Of a stretch of 64,000 nucleotides of DNA, positions 1-9,301 are shown one piece after another (positions within the stretch are counted from its first letter, which is position 1; each line of letters begins with the position of its first letter). The notes beneath the pieces were generated by a model that was given only the letters and a program-made list of their open reading frames with translations, ran no database searches and was not told where the DNA came from. This DNA comes from an uncultured Muribaculaceae bacterium. Lineage in GTDB: Bacteria; Bacteroidota; Bacteroidia; Bacteroidales; Muribaculaceae. The stretch covers positions 1 to 64,000 of the forward strand of contig CAJTME010000010.1 of the NCBI GenBank assembly GCA_910577315.1. Direction: 5' to 3'. Both the position numbers and the translations under genes were made by a program.

Positions 1-18
1 CGTTCCCGAAAGCGAGTG

Positions 19-50
19 CAAAGTTACACCCTTTTTCCGTATCCTCCAAA
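19..50 (-). promoter_or_regulatory. Bacteroidetes-type promoter reading leftwards
   Basis: On the minus strand a TAACTTTG -7 element (19-26) lies 20 bases from a TTTG -33 element (47-50). This matches the Bacteroides consensus TTTG/TAnnTTTG. It would drive a gene lying left of the window, which is not visible here. Confidence 0.6.
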
Positions 51-184
51 TTTTTTTACCAACTTTTTTATGCTATAAAACATAATTTTTTCAAATACCG
101 CTGATTACCAATATGTTGCAAATTGAGATTTTTTCGGCATAAATCGCGTCATCGCGCGCCAACCCTCAAAACAGCGGCTAAAAT

Positions 185-212
185 GAAAAAGCCGGCTTGC
201 GCCGGCTTTTTT
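185..212. terminator. Hairpin terminator after serS, possibly bidirectional
   Basis: A GC-rich stem (gccggc/gccggc) is flanked by A-run and T-run on either side, so it can act as an intrinsic terminator in both directions. Its T-tract abuts the serS stop codon at 212, so serS ends directly at the hairpin. Confidence 0.85.
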
Positions 213-1483
213 CAATTTATAATATCGAAGCCTGTATATTTTCTCAGAACTTCCGGCACAACGATGCCATCGGGGGTCTGGTTGTTCTCGAGCAGGGCGG
301 CCATTATGCGCGGAAGCGCGAGAGCGGAACCATTGAGCGTGTGGCAGAGATGAGTTTTCTTATCCTCGCCGCGGAAACGGCATTTGAGGCGGTTTGCCTG
401 ATAAGTCTCGAAATTCGACACGGACGAAACCTCCAGCCAGCGCTTCTGTGCGGCCGACCACACCTCGAAGTCGAAGGTGATGGCCGAGGTGAACGACATG
501 TCGCCGCCGCAGAGACGCAGGATGTGCCAGGGCAGGCCCAGCTTGTCGAGTAGTCCCTGCACGTGGTCCTTCATTTCTTCAAGCGCGGCATAGGAATCCT
601 CCGGGCGCTCGATGCGCACGATTTCAACCTTGTCGAACTGGTGGAGACGGTTGAGGCCGCGCACGTCCTTGCCATACGAACCAGCCTCGCGGCGGAAGCA
701 TGCGGAATAAGCGCAGTTCTTTATAGGAAGACGGTCGGCGGGAATGATTACGTCGCGGTAAAGGTTGGTGACGGGGACTTCGGCGGTGGGAATGAGGTAG
801 AGGTTGTCAAGTGTGACGACATACATCTGCGCTTCCTTGTCGGGCAGCTGGCCTGTGCCGTAGCCCGAGGCCTCGTTCACGACGTAGGGCGGCTGCACCT
901 CGAGGTATCCGGCCTCCGACGCACTGTCGAGGAAGAACTGGATGAGGGCGCGCTGAAGCTTGGCACCCTTGCCGAGATATACAGGGAAGCCGGCACCGGT
1001 AATCTTCACGCCGAGGTCAAAATCAATGAGATTATATTTCTTCGCAAGATCCCAATGGGGAAGGGCATCTTCGGGCAGGTCGGGCATAGGACCGCCGGTC
1101 TTTTCGACCACATTGTCGGCAGCCGTACGGCCTTCGGGCACCATGTCGCAGGGGACGTTGGGAACATTGAGGAGGATGTCGCGGATGTCGGCCTCGGCCT
1201 GTGCGAGTCCGTCGGCGAGGGCTTTCTGAGATTGCTTGAGTTCGGCGACACGTGCCTTGGCCTGCTCGGCAAGGTCGCGTTCACCGGCCTTCATGTGGGC
1301 GCCGATTGTGGCGGCGAGGCGGTTGAGCTCGGCGGCCTGGGTATCGTTCTCAAGCTGGAGGGCGCGCCGGCGGTCATCGAGGGCGAGCACACGGTCGATT
1401 GCGTCGCGTCCCTCAAAGCCTTTTACTGCAAGCCGCTCGACAATGCGGTCGGGGTCGGCTTTGATTTGCTGTAAAGTAAGCAT
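212..1483 (-). CDS. serS: Seryl-tRNA synthetase
   Basis: Charges tRNA-Ser with serine in the cytoplasm. The 423-residue length is normal for the family. An N-terminal coiled-coil arm (about residues 30-100, charged and helix-like) precedes the class II catalytic core. Motif 2 is visible as FRREAGSYGKDVRGLNRLHQF and motif 3 as LALPRIMAALLE near the C-terminus. The ATG is at 1483, and the stop lies against a hairpin terminator. It follows yqeY on the same strand with a gap of about 30 bases, so the two are probably co-transcribed. Confidence 0.97.
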   Translation of the reverse strand: MLTLQQIKADPDRIVERLAVKGFEGRDAIDRVLALDDRRRALQLENDTQAAELNRLAATIGAHMKAGERDLAEQAKARVAELKQSQKALADGLAQAEADIRDILLNVPNVPCDMVPEGRTAADNVVEKTGGPMPDLPEDALPHWDLAKKYNLIDFDLGVKITGAGFPVYLGKGAKLQRALIQFFLDSASEAGYLEVQPPYVVNEASGYGTGQLPDKEAQMYVVTLDNLYLIPTAEVPVTNLYRDVIIPADRLPIKNCAYSACFRREAGSYGKDVRGLNRLHQFDKVEIVRIERPEDSYAALEEMKDHVQGLLDKLGLPWHILRLCGGDMSFTSAITFDFEVWSAAQKRWLEVSSVSNFETYQANRLKCRFRGEDKKTHLCHTLNGSALALPRIMAALLENNQTPDGIVVPEVLRKYTGFDIIN

Positions 1484-1514
1484 TATATATAATTAATGTG
1501 TAGTGACTGAATTA

Positions 1515-1967
1515 TCATTTTGAAAGAAGCTCGCGCACCTTGGCCGAAATCGCACGGCCATCGGCGCGGCCGGCGAGAGCCTTGGAAGCAACGCCCATCA
1601 CCTTGCCCATTTCGGCGGGAGACGAAGCGCCGACACTGGCGATTATTTTTTCAAGTTCAGCCGTGAGCTCCGCGTCGGTGAGGGGTTTGGGAAGGTAGGT
1701 CTCGATGACGGCAAGTTCGGCGAGTTCGTTCTCGGCAAGCTCCGGGCGGTTCTGCTCTTTGTAAATCTGGGCAGATTCGCGGCGCTGCTTGGCCATCTTG
1801 ACAAGAATTTTCATTGCCGCGTCGTCCGAGAGTTCGCCGCCGGCACCGGGAGCTGTCTTGGCCTCAAGGAATTCCTTCTTGATGCCGCGCAGAGCCTCAA
1901 GGCGCACTTTCTCACGGGCAAGCATGGCCGACTTTATGTCGGCGTTGATAGTGTCAAAAAGATTCAT
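1515..1967 (-). CDS. GatB/YqeY domain protein
   Basis: A 150-residue protein of the YqeY family, related to the tRNA-binding tail domain of the GatB amidotransferase subunit. Visible family features are the start NLFDTINADIKSAM, the KKEFLEAK segment, and the C-terminal PAEMGKVMGVASKALAGRADG motif. The frame stays open upstream to 2012, but the ATG at 1967 begins the conserved domain and lies about 50 bases inside a minus-strand TAACTTTG promoter (2017-2024), so it is preferred. The family is often linked to tRNA aminoacylation but its exact role is not settled. Probably co-transcribed with serS. Confidence 0.9.
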   Translation of the reverse strand: MNLFDTINADIKSAMLAREKVRLEALRGIKKEFLEAKTAPGAGGELSDDAAMKILVKMAKQRRESAQIYKEQNRPELAENELAELAVIETYLPKPLTDAELTAELEKIIASVGASSPAEMGKVMGVASKALAGRADGRAISAKVRELLSK

Positions 1968-2016
1968 ATAACTATGTATATCTTGATTTTTCGGTGGTGG
2001 ATGCAAGTTCAAGGTG

Positions 2017-2024
2017 CAAAGTTA
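2017..2024 (-). promoter_or_regulatory. -7 element for yqeY-serS
   Basis: TAACTTTG on the minus strand, matching the Bacteroides TAnnTTTG element, about 50 bases before the yqeY ATG. No clear -33 TTTG is visible, so the call rests on the -7 element and position. Confidence 0.5.
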
Positions 2025-2036
2025 CAAATAATATGC

Positions 2037-2067
2037 TTTGCCGTAAAGAAATAATTTGCTAAATTTG
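2037..2067 (+). promoter_or_regulatory. Promoter of the gldE operon
   Basis: TTTG (2037-2040) lies 19 bases before TAAATTTG (2060-2067), a good match to the Bacteroides sigma-70-type consensus. It is divergent from and interleaved with the yqeY promoter. Confidence 0.65.
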
Positions 2068-2103
2068 CGCCGATATTCAGAAGTTTAACCAAACCCCACC
2101 GTC

Positions 2104-3453
2104 TTGGACATAGATCCTTTACCGGCCATAGAGCCGCTTCAACACATATTACTGACCGCCGCAGGAGCCGCCACAGGCAGCTCGTTCACCATCGCCGGCG
2201 CCATCGCCCTAATTCTTGCCCTGGGATGCCTCATCATCTCGGGGTTTGTGTCGGGCAGCGAGATTTCCTTCTTCTCCCTCAACGAACAGCAATGCGAAGA
2301 CCTTGACGAAACCTCGGCCGGAGCCACCGTGCGCGAGTTGCTCGCAAAGCCCGAGCGGCTGCTGGCCACCATCCTCATCGCCAACAACCTGGTCAACGTC
2401 ACCATAGTCGTGCTGTGCAACTTCGCCCTCGGGCCGGTTTTCGACGGGATGCCGCCGGTGTGGAGCTTCATTCTCCAGACCGTCATCCTCACATTCCTGA
2501 TACTCCTATTCGGTGAAATCCTGCCCAAACTTTACAGCACGAACTATCCCGTGGCATGGGCCCGCCACGCCGCCGGAGGCGTCAAACTGCTCACCCGCAT
2601 ATTCTCGCCGTTCTCGCGCATGCTGGTGGGGTCGACCGCCATCGTCAACCGCGTGGTCACCAAACAGGCACAGGCCATCACCACCGATGACCTGTCGCAG
2701 GCTCTCGAACTGACCGCCGGAACGACCAAGAGCGACAAGGAAATCCTCGAAGGCATCCTGCGCTACGGCGACACCCACGCATCTGAAATAATGACGCCGC
2801 GCATCGACATCACCGACCTCGACATGTCCATGACATTCGACAAGGTGATGAAAGTCGTAATCGACTCGGGCTATTCACGCATACCCGTCTACGAGCACAA
2901 CGAGGACAACATACGCGGCATCCTTTTCTCACGCGACCTGCTGCCCTTCATCGGCAAAGTTGACGACAGCTTCGACTGGCGCAGCCTGCTGCGCGAGCCA
3001 TATTTCGTGCCGGAATCACGCAAAATCGACGACCTGCTCGAAGACTTCCGCAAGCGCAAGCAACATCTGGCCGTGGTGGTCGACGAATATGGCGGCACCC
3101 AGGGCATCGTCACCCTCGAGGACGTGCTGGAGGAAATCGTCGGCGACATCGACGACGAATACGACGAGCCTGACATCACCTACAAGCGCCTGCGCGACAA
3201 TACCTACGAATTTGAAGGGCGCACGCTGCTCACCGACTTCTTCCGCATCACCGGACTCAACGAGGACGACTACGAGGACATGACCGAGGATGCCGAAACG
3301 CTGGCCGGCATGCTGCTCGCCATCAAGGGCGACTTTCCCAAGGACAAGGAACCGCTGGTGTACGGACGCTGCCGCTTCCTGATTCTCGAAATCGCCGACC
3401 ACCGTATCATCCGTGTGCGCGTGAAAGTAATGCCCGAGGTACAGAAGGCATGA
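2104..3453 (+). CDS. gldE: GldE-type CBS/CorC-HlyC membrane protein
   Basis: A 449-residue CNNM/HlyC-CorC family membrane protein. The N-terminal DUF21 region has about three to four hydrophobic helices (residues ~25-185, including [12 protein letters not shown] and FGEILPKLY). A CBS pair follows ([11 protein letters not shown] ... [26 protein letters not shown]), then a CorC_HlyC transporter-associated domain. The immediate gldD neighbour identifies it as GldE of gliding/type IX secretion-associated clusters, although here it may act more generally in envelope or lipoprotein handling. The start used is TTG at 2104, 37 bases after the promoter; no in-frame ATG lies between it and the first membrane helix. 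Confidence 0.93.
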   Translation: MDIDPLPAIEPLQHILLTAAGAATGSSFTIAGAIALILALGCLIISGFVSGSEISFFSLNEQQCEDLDETSAGATVRELLAKPERLLATILIANNLVNVTIVVLCNFALGPVFDGMPPVWSFILQTVILTFLILLFGEILPKLYSTNYPVAWARHAAGGVKLLTRIFSPFSRMLVGSTAIVNRVVTKQAQAITTDDLSQALELTAGTTKSDKEILEGILRYGDTHASEIMTPRIDITDLDMSMTFDKVMKVVIDSGYSRIPVYEHNEDNIRGILFSRDLLPFIGKVDDSFDWRSLLREPYFVPESRKIDDLLEDFRKRKQHLAVVVDEYGGTQGIVTLEDVLEEIVGDIDDEYDEPDITYKRLRDNTYEFEGRTLLTDFFRITGLNEDDYEDMTEDAETLAGMLLAIKGDFPKDKEPLVYGRCRFLILEIADHRIIRVRVKVMPEVQKA

Positions 3454-4007
3454 GAATAATCATTCCGCTCCTCCTCACCGCCATATTGGCCGCCGGATGC
3501 ACCGGCGGCCAAGGCGCCCGAACCGTCCCGCGCCGAACGGCCTACCCCCGCCCCGAGCTGCCCGACACCGTCATGGCAGCGGCCCCGGGAGCGCCATTGC
3601 ACTTCCTTGTCAACACCGCCGCCACCGCCGCATCTGAAAAAGATGGCTGGCTGAACATATCCTACCCCACCCTGGGCGCGACGGTATTCGTGACGTTCAC
3701 CCCCACCACTCCCGCCGAGGCCGCCGGCATAAAGGCCAACCGCATGGAACGCCTGATGCTAAACAGCGGCGACCGCCCCTCGGAACACACCGAATTCATC
3801 ACGGCACACGGATTCAGCGCCCTGATGGTGAGGACCGACGGCATTTCAACGCCCGTCCAGTTCATCGCCACCGACGACAGCGCCTGGGTGGTGAGCGGTG
3901 CCGTATATTTCAACGACCCAAACGCAGCCGAGGCCACCGACTCGATACGCCCCATGGCCGAGGCGATAGCCGGCGACGTGTTCCGCGCCCTCAAAGAATT
4001 GCAATGA
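3450..4007 (+). CDS. gldD: Gliding motility-type lipoprotein GldD
   Basis: A 185-residue lipoprotein. The signal peptide ends in the lipobox LAAGC (Cys about residue 17), so it should be acylated and anchored in the envelope. Segments such as YPRPELPD, DGWLNISYP and the C-terminal PMAEAIAGDVFRALKEL fit the GldD family. It overlaps gldE by 4 bases and the next gene by 4 bases, so the three are translationally coupled. In flavobacteria GldD is needed for gliding and type IX secretion; in a gut Bacteroidales a secretion or envelope role is more likely (inference). Confidence 0.9.
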   Translation: MRIIIPLLLTAILAAGCTGGQGARTVPRRTAYPRPELPDTVMAAAPGAPLHFLVNTAATAASEKDGWLNISYPTLGATVFVTFTPTTPAEAAGIKANRMERLMLNSGDRPSEHTEFITAHGFSALMVRTDGISTPVQFIATDDSAWVVSGAVYFNDPNAAEATDSIRPMAEAIAGDVFRALKELQ

Positions 4008-4546
4008 TAAGGTTTGAACTTGACGGATGCTCAGTTGCGCTGGGGGACATCGCCGCCACCGGCGGTTCCAGACGCGATGCCGAACGGACGGCCATCGCCG
4101 GGATGCTCGCCGAGGTCGCCGGACTCCCCGTCACGATTCTACATCGCCCCGACGGCTCCCCGTACACCGACACCCTGCCGGTTCACATCTCCATAAGCCA
4201 CAGCCGGGTGTGGGGTGCCCTGCTGTGGAGCTCCACGCCCGGATTTGGCATCGACATCGAGGAGACTGACCGCATCGGCCAGCTCGGGCGCGTCGCCCCC
4301 CGCTTCCTCAACCCCGATGAACTGAAATATTACAGCGCCCAGCCCGCAGGATTGCTGCGGGCGTGGACGCTGAAAGAGGCTACATTCAAGGCCGCCGGAC
4401 TGCCCGACGTGGCCGACCTGCGTGAAATCAAACTGCCCTGCGGCGACCATGGGGAGATAACCCTGCGCGACCGCCGCCTCGAGATTGTTTTCAGCGGACC
4501 GACCGACGGAGGGCCCTACATGAGTGTCGTCAGGCAGGCACGTTGA
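4004..4546 (+). CDS. 4'-phosphopantetheinyl transferase superfamily protein
   Basis: Transfers phosphopantetheine from CoA to a carrier-protein serine. The 180-residue protein carries the two Mg/CoA-binding motifs of the Sfp-like family: GFGIDIEE (about residues 83-90) and WTLKEATFKAAG (about 121-132). It forms the third gene of the gldE-gldD operon, overlapping gldD by 4 bases; this trio is a recurrent Bacteroidetes arrangement. Its stop codon directly abuts the stop of the convergent upp gene with no spacer. Confidence 0.92.
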   Translation: MIRFELDGCSVALGDIAATGGSRRDAERTAIAGMLAEVAGLPVTILHRPDGSPYTDTLPVHISISHSRVWGALLWSSTPGFGIDIEETDRIGQLGRVAPRFLNPDELKYYSAQPAGLLRAWTLKEATFKAAGLPDVADLREIKLPCGDHGEITLRDRRLEIVFSGPTDGGPYMSVVRQAR

Positions 4547-5197
4547 TTATTCCTTGGTTCCGTAGGCAAGGTCACCGGCATCCCCGAGACCGGGCACGAT
4601 GTAGGAATGGGCGTTGATATGGTCATCGATGACGCCTACCCAAAGGGTCGCATCCTCGGGCATGAGCTTCTCGAGATACTCAACGGCCTGGCGCGACGCT
4701 ATGACCGAGGCGAGATGCACGCGGGCCGGAGTGCCCTTGGTGAGCAAAGCCCGGTAGCTCAGCTCCATCGAGGCGCCGGTGGCCAGCATCGGGTCGCAAA
4801 GAATCAGGGTCTTGCCCTCGAGGCGGGGCGACGCGAGGTATTCGATGAGAATGTCGAAATTTTCCTTCTCCTTATACTTGCGGTAGGCCGAGACAAAGGC
4901 GTTCTCAGCCGAATCGAAATACGACAGGAAACCCTGGTGGAAAGGCACTCCGGCGCGGAAAATGGTGCCGAGCACCACCTTCTCGTCGAGGGCGTCGCAG
5001 GTGGCGACATCAAGCGGAGTCTGCACCTCCACCTTCTTGTATTTCATTGTCTTGGAAATCTCGTATGCCATTATTTCACCGGCACGTTCAAGGTTACGTC
5101 GGAAACGCAGGGGGTCACGCTGCATGTCGACCGAGCGCATCTCCAGCAGATAGCGGCTCATCAGCGACGGAGTCTCGTCAAAATTTACAACTTTCAT
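4547..5197 (-). CDS. upp: Uracil phosphoribosyltransferase
   Basis: Makes UMP from uracil and PRPP (pyrimidine salvage). The 216 residues include the PRPP-binding loop LILCDPMLATGASM (about residues 130-143) and the uracil-binding tail GLGDAGDLAYGT at the C-terminus, both hallmarks of Upp. Transcribed alone, divergent from panB; a TACTTTTG -7-like element lies at 5232-5239 on the minus strand. The gene ends base-to-base with the convergent phosphopantetheinyl transferase. Confidence 0.95.
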   Translation of the reverse strand: MKVVNFDETPSLMSRYLLEMRSVDMQRDPLRFRRNLERAGEIMAYEISKTMKYKKVEVQTPLDVATCDALDEKVVLGTIFRAGVPFHQGFLSYFDSAENAFVSAYRKYKEKENFDILIEYLASPRLEGKTLILCDPMLATGASMELSYRALLTKGTPARVHLASVIASRQAVEYLEKLMPEDATLWVGVIDDHINAHSYIVPGLGDAGDLAYGTKE

Positions 5198-5320
5198 TTA
5201 CAGGATGTGTTTGTGTCAGGGTAAAATTTCACAAAAGTACAAAATTCCCGCCAGTTGAAACGGCCATATTGAACAAAATGTTTACCTTTGCACCGTTTTT
5301 TAACCAAGAGTACAATATCT

Positions 5321-6142
5321 ATGTCAACCAATACTGTAGATAACGCCCGCAAGGTGACCACCATCCGCCTTAGCGAAATGAAGCAGCGCGGCGAAAAAAT
5401 CGCCATGCTCACAGCATATGACTATTCCCTGGCCCGTCTTGTCGATGAAGCCGGCATTGACGTGATTCTTGTGGGAGACTCAGCCTCGAACGTGATGATC
5501 GGCAACCCCACCACCCTGCCCATCACCCTCGACCAGATGATTTACCACGCCAAGTGCGTCACCAACGGCACCAAGCGCGCCCTGGTGGTCTGCGACATGC
5601 CTTTCGGCTCATACCAGGGCAACTCGAAGGAAGCCCTCTCGTCGGCCATCCGCATCATGAAGGAAAGCGGCGCCGAAGCCGTGAAAATCGAAGGCGGCAG
5701 CGAAATCCGCGAGTCAATAGAACGCATACTCACCGCCGGCATCCCCGTTATGGGACACCTTGGCCTCACCCCCCAGTCAATCAACAAGTTCGGCACATAC
5801 GCCGTCCGCGCCAAGAGCGAAGCCGAGGCTGAAAAGCTCATCGCCGACGCCAAGATGCTTGAAGAAATCGGATGCTTCGCCCTCGTACTTGAAAAGATTC
5901 CCGCCAAACTCGCCGAACAGGTGTCGAAAAGCGTATCCATCCCCACCATCGGCATCGGCGCGGGCCCCGGCTGCGACGGCCAGGTACTCGTGCTGCAGGA
6001 CATGCTCGGCATAAACAAAGGTTTCTCGCCCAAATTCCTGCGCCGCTACGCCGACCTCGCCACCACAATCAACGATGCCATCGGCCACTATATCGAGGAC
6101 GTCAAGAACGTCGACTTCCCCAACGCCGACGAACAATATTGA
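5321..6142 (+). CDS. panB: 3-methyl-2-oxobutanoate hydroxymethyltransferase
   Basis: First committed step of pantothenate synthesis: adds a hydroxymethyl group from methylene-THF to ketoisovalerate. The 273-residue protein has the conserved [21 protein letters not shown] start of the barrel, [22 protein letters not shown] and [20 protein letters not shown], all characteristic of PanB. The reading frame is open from a TTG at 5288, but that codon overlaps the TACCTTTG promoter element (5283-5290), so the ATG at 5321 is the likely start. A long hairpin terminator follows. Confidence 0.95.
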   Translation: MSTNTVDNARKVTTIRLSEMKQRGEKIAMLTAYDYSLARLVDEAGIDVILVGDSASNVMIGNPTTLPITLDQMIYHAKCVTNGTKRALVVCDMPFGSYQGNSKEALSSAIRIMKESGAEAVKIEGGSEIRESIERILTAGIPVMGHLGLTPQSINKFGTYAVRAKSEAEAEKLIADAKMLEEIGCFALVLEKIPAKLAEQVSKSVSIPTIGIGAGPGCDGQVLVLQDMLGINKGFSPKFLRRYADLATTINDAIGHYIEDVKNVDFPNADEQY

Positions 6143-6150
6143 TTCCCGCA

Positions 6151-6208
6151 CGACAAAAAGGATAAAAGGACGGTGACGCGGTTCACCGTCCTTTTATCCT
6201 TTTTGTCG
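6151..6208. terminator. 26-bp perfect inverted-repeat terminator after panB
   Basis: Left arm 6151-6176 and right arm 6183-6208 are exact reverse complements over 26 bases with a 6-base loop. The arms contain A- and T-runs, so it can terminate transcription. It sits just after the panB stop and before the phospholipase promoter. The stem is unusually long for a terminator. Confidence 0.8.
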
Positions 6209-6259
6209 CTTTGTCAGGCCATATAATCCATTAAACGCTGATATACCGAAAAAAATACC

Positions 6260-6267
6260 TACCTTTG
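6260..6267 (+). promoter_or_regulatory. -7 element for the phospholipase gene
   Basis: TACCTTTG matches TAnnTTTG and lies 33 bases before the ATG at 6300. No convincing -33 element is visible. Confidence 0.5.
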
Positions 6268-6299
6268 CGCTCGAAAATACATTATCACGACCAACGACA

Positions 6300-7145
6300 A
6301 TGAACCGACTTCTGTTCCTATTACTCATATTTGCCTGTTCGGCAATCGCGCCGGCATACCTCCCGGCACAGATTATCTCGAGCAATGAAGACCGGTTCAA
6401 CCCCGACAGCATACGGCGCGACTTCAAGAACCAGCCATATTTCGGCCTCTACAAGGACAACTACTTCATCTTCGGCCCCCCGATTGGACAGAAAGTCACC
6501 AAAGAAAACACCAACATCAAGTTCCAGATTTCGATTGCCCAGCGCCTCACAAACGCCACATTGCCCTGGGGCACTTACCTCTACCTGTTCTACAGCCAGA
6601 AATGTTTCTGGAACGTGCTCGAGAACTCCATGCCGATGACCGACCTCAACTTCAACCCGGGCATCGGCCTCACAAAGCCCCTGTTCGTCAAGAACCGATA
6701 TGTCGGCAAAGTCAGCCTCATCATCGAGCACGAAAGCAACGGCCGCGACAGCATCTGGTCGCGCTCGTGGAACAAGGTTTCGCTCGCCGCAAACATCATC
6801 ATCGACCCCAACCTCAGCGTGGCCGGCAAAATCTGGGCGCCCATCATCGACGGAATGAACAACAAGGACATCCTCCACTACTGCGGTCTCTACCAGATTT
6901 CCGTGCAGGCGATGACCGACAACCGCAAGTTCACCGGCGCCCTCACCCTGGTCAAGCGCGCGGGCAACTTCTTCAATTACAACACCATCCTTGAACTCGC
7001 GTGGCGTTTCTCGCGCAAGTCCAACCAATACTTCTTCCTGCAATACTACAACGGCTACGGCGAGGGCCTGCTCGACTACAAAGTCTTCAAATCCCAGCTC
7101 CGCGTCGGCATCGTCATCAAACCCCAGCTGTTCTCAGACTTCTGA
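6300..7145 (+). CDS. pldA: Outer-membrane phospholipase A
   Basis: A 281-residue secreted protein with an N-terminal signal peptide (about residues 1-24, ending in the region APAYLPAQ). It carries the OMPLA catalytic signature EHESNGRDSIWSRSWNKVS (about residues 143-161), in which His, Ser and the downstream Asn correspond to the E. coli triad H142/S144/N156. The rest alternates polar and aromatic residues and ends in Phe (LFSDF), as expected for a 12-strand outer-membrane barrel. The likely reaction is calcium-dependent hydrolysis of mislocalised phospholipids in the outer leaflet. Transcribed alone between two hairpin terminators. Confidence 0.9.
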   Translation: MNRLLFLLLIFACSAIAPAYLPAQIISSNEDRFNPDSIRRDFKNQPYFGLYKDNYFIFGPPIGQKVTKENTNIKFQISIAQRLTNATLPWGTYLYLFYSQKCFWNVLENSMPMTDLNFNPGIGLTKPLFVKNRYVGKVSLIIEHESNGRDSIWSRSWNKVSLAANIIIDPNLSVAGKIWAPIIDGMNNKDILHYCGLYQISVQAMTDNRKFTGALTLVKRAGNFFNYNTILELAWRFSRKSNQYFFLQYYNGYGEGLLDYKVFKSQLRVGIVIKPQLFSDF

Positions 7146-7162
7146 GCTGTTAGGAATACTAT

Positions 7163-7207
7163 AAAAACAGAGCGTGGCCTTATTGACAAGGTCACGCTCT
7201 GTTTTTT
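7163..7207. terminator. Bidirectional terminator between pldA and glgB
   Basis: Stem of about 14-18 base pairs (aaacagagcgtg.. / ..cacgctctgttt) with A-run and T-run flanks. It serves the convergent pldA and glgB genes. Confidence 0.85.
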
Positions 7208-7219
7208 ATTTATATCAAT

Positions 7220-9301
7220 TTATTTCTTGGACGATTTGCGTTTGGGGCCGTGTTTGCGGAGGACCATGGCGGTGCGGGCGGGGAGGTAGAGCTTGAGCCA
7301 TTCCACGCCGTGGGGGGCATAGAGCGGGTCGGGCAGGGTGAAGTGCTCGACGGCCTCGTCCACGTTGCCGTAGCCGCCGAAAGCGGGGTTGTCGGTCGAC
7401 AGCACCACGTCGTAGACGCCGCCGGGAGCGAGGATGCCGTAGCCGTCAAACGACTTGAACGGGCTGAAGTTGAACACGAACACGAGGTCGCCGCGCATGA
7501 ACGCGAGCACCTGGTCGTCATCCTTCTCCCACAGCTTGCGGATGGGGAGCGACTGGAAGTTGTATACGCCGCTGACAAGCTCGATCATGGCGTTGTCGAA
7601 GCCGTTGAGGAAGCGGTACTGCAAATCCTCGCGGTCGACAAGGTCCCACTGGCGGCGGGCATACTTGTAGCTCCAGCCGTTGCCCTCGCGGGGGAAGTCA
7701 ATCCACTCGGGATGGCCGAACTCGTTTCCCATGAAGTTGAGGTAGCCGCCGTTGATCGAGGCGAGCGTGACGAGACGTATCATCTTGTGCAGGGCCATGC
7801 CGCGGGCGACTGTCATGTCATTGTCGCCGACGGTCATGTGCCAGTACATCTTGTCGTCGATGAGGCGGAAGATGACGGTCTTGTCGCCCACCAGGGCCTG
7901 GTCGTGGCTTTCGACATACGAGATGGTCTTCTCGTCGGCGCGCCGGTTGGTCAGCTCCCAGAAAATCGAGGTGGGATGCCAGTCCTCGTCTTTCTTTTCC
8001 TTGAGGGTCTTGATCCAGTAGTCGGGGATGCCCATGGCCATGCGGTAGTCGAAGCCGATGCCGCCGTCGGCAACGGGCAGCGCCAGGCCGGGCATGCCGC
8101 TCATTTCCTCGGCAATGGTGATGGCCTTGGGGTTGACCTGATGGATGAGTTTGTTGGCGAGGGTAAGATAGGTGATGGCGTTGGTGTCCTGGCCGCCGTT
8201 GTAGTAGTCGCCGTAGCCGCCGAACGCCTGGCCGAGGCCGTGGTTGTAGTAGAGCATCGAGGTGACGCCGTCAAAGCGGAAGCCGTCAAAGCGGAACTCC
8301 TCGAGCCAGTATTTGCAGTTTGAGAGCAGGAAGTGCATCACCTCATCCTTGCCGTAATCGAAACATAGCGAGTCCCAGGCGGGATGCTCGCGGCGGTGGT
8401 CGCCGTAGAAATAGAGGTCATACGAGCCGTCGAGGCGTCCGAGGCCTTCGTTCTCGTTCTTGACGGCGTGGGAATGGACGATGTCCATGATGACGGCGAT
8501 TCCCTCGGCGTGGGCGGCGTCGATGAGGGCGCGGAGCTGGTCGGGGGTGCCGAAGCGGCTCGACGGAGCGAAGAAATTCGACACATGGTAGCCGAACGAG
8601 CCGTAGTAAGGATGTTCCTGGATGGCCATTATCTGGATGGCGTTGTAACCGTCCTTGGCGATGCGGGGCAGGACGTTCTCGCGGAATTCGTCGTAGGTAC
8701 CGACGCCCTCGCGCTCCTGGGCCATGCCGATATGGCATTCGTAGATGAGCAGGGGTTTGGTGTCGGGTACGAAGTCGTTGACTTTCCACTCATAGGCCTG
8801 TTTGGGCGCCCATACCTGAGCCGAGAACAGGTGTGTCTCGGGATCCTGCACCACGCGGTCGGCGTAGGCGGGTATGCGTTCGCCCCGGCCGCCGTCCCAT
8901 TCGACGAGCATCTTGTAGTTTTGGCCGTGCTTGAAGGCGCGGGCGCCGAACTTGCCTTCCCACACGCCGTTATCGCCGCGCGTGAGAGCATATTTCTCGC
9001 TGGGCTGCCAGTCGGAGAAATCGCCGATGAGAGTGATGGCGGTGGCATTGGGAGCCCATTCGCGGAAGGTCCATTTTCCGTCGGCGCCCTTGTGGAGGCC
9101 GAAATACTTGTGGGCGTTGGCGAAGTCGGACAGGGTGCCGGCTTCCGAGGTGAGCCGGCGCTCGACGTTGAGAGCCTCCTGATGGCGACCCGTGATGGCT
9201 TCGGCAAACGGTTCGAGCCAGGGGTCATTCTTTATGATGGGGAGTACTTTGGGCTGACGCTTGGCGCGAGGAGCCTTTGCAGTAGGAGTTTTAGGAGCCA
9301 T
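7220..9301 (-). CDS. glgB: 1,4-alpha-glucan (glycogen) branching enzyme
   Basis: Creates alpha-1,6 branches in glycogen. The 693-residue protein has a basic N-terminal tail, a CBM48 domain (about residues 80-180, HKGADGKWTFREWAPNA) and a GH13 barrel. The nucleophile Asp lies in FRFDGVTSMLY, the acid/base Glu in TIAEEMSGMPG, and the transition-state Asp in ESHDQALVGDKT. This last motif and the overall length resemble the eukaryotic-type branching enzymes (GH13_8) more than the usual bacterial GlgB, which fits the Bacteroidales. Monocistronic; a TAAGTTTG-like -7 element (9378-9385, minus) lies upstream. Confidence 0.94.
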   Translation of the reverse strand: MAPKTPTAKAPRAKRQPKVLPIIKNDPWLEPFAEAITGRHQEALNVERRLTSEAGTLSDFANAHKYFGLHKGADGKWTFREWAPNATAITLIGDFSDWQPSEKYALTRGDNGVWEGKFGARAFKHGQNYKMLVEWDGGRGERIPAYADRVVQDPETHLFSAQVWAPKQAYEWKVNDFVPDTKPLLIYECHIGMAQEREGVGTYDEFRENVLPRIAKDGYNAIQIMAIQEHPYYGSFGYHVSNFFAPSSRFGTPDQLRALIDAAHAEGIAVIMDIVHSHAVKNENEGLGRLDGSYDLYFYGDHRREHPAWDSLCFDYGKDEVMHFLLSNCKYWLEEFRFDGFRFDGVTSMLYYNHGLGQAFGGYGDYYNGGQDTNAITYLTLANKLIHQVNPKAITIAEEMSGMPGLALPVADGGIGFDYRMAMGIPDYWIKTLKEKKDEDWHPTSIFWELTNRRADEKTISYVESHDQALVGDKTVIFRLIDDKMYWHMTVGDNDMTVARGMALHKMIRLVTLASINGGYLNFMGNEFGHPEWIDFPREGNGWSYKYARRQWDLVDREDLQYRFLNGFDNAMIELVSGVYNFQSLPIRKLWEKDDDQVLAFMRGDLVFVFNFSPFKSFDGYGILAPGGVYDVVLSTDNPAFGGYGNVDEAVEHFTLPDPLYAPHGVEWLKLYLPARTAMVLRKHGPKRKSSKK

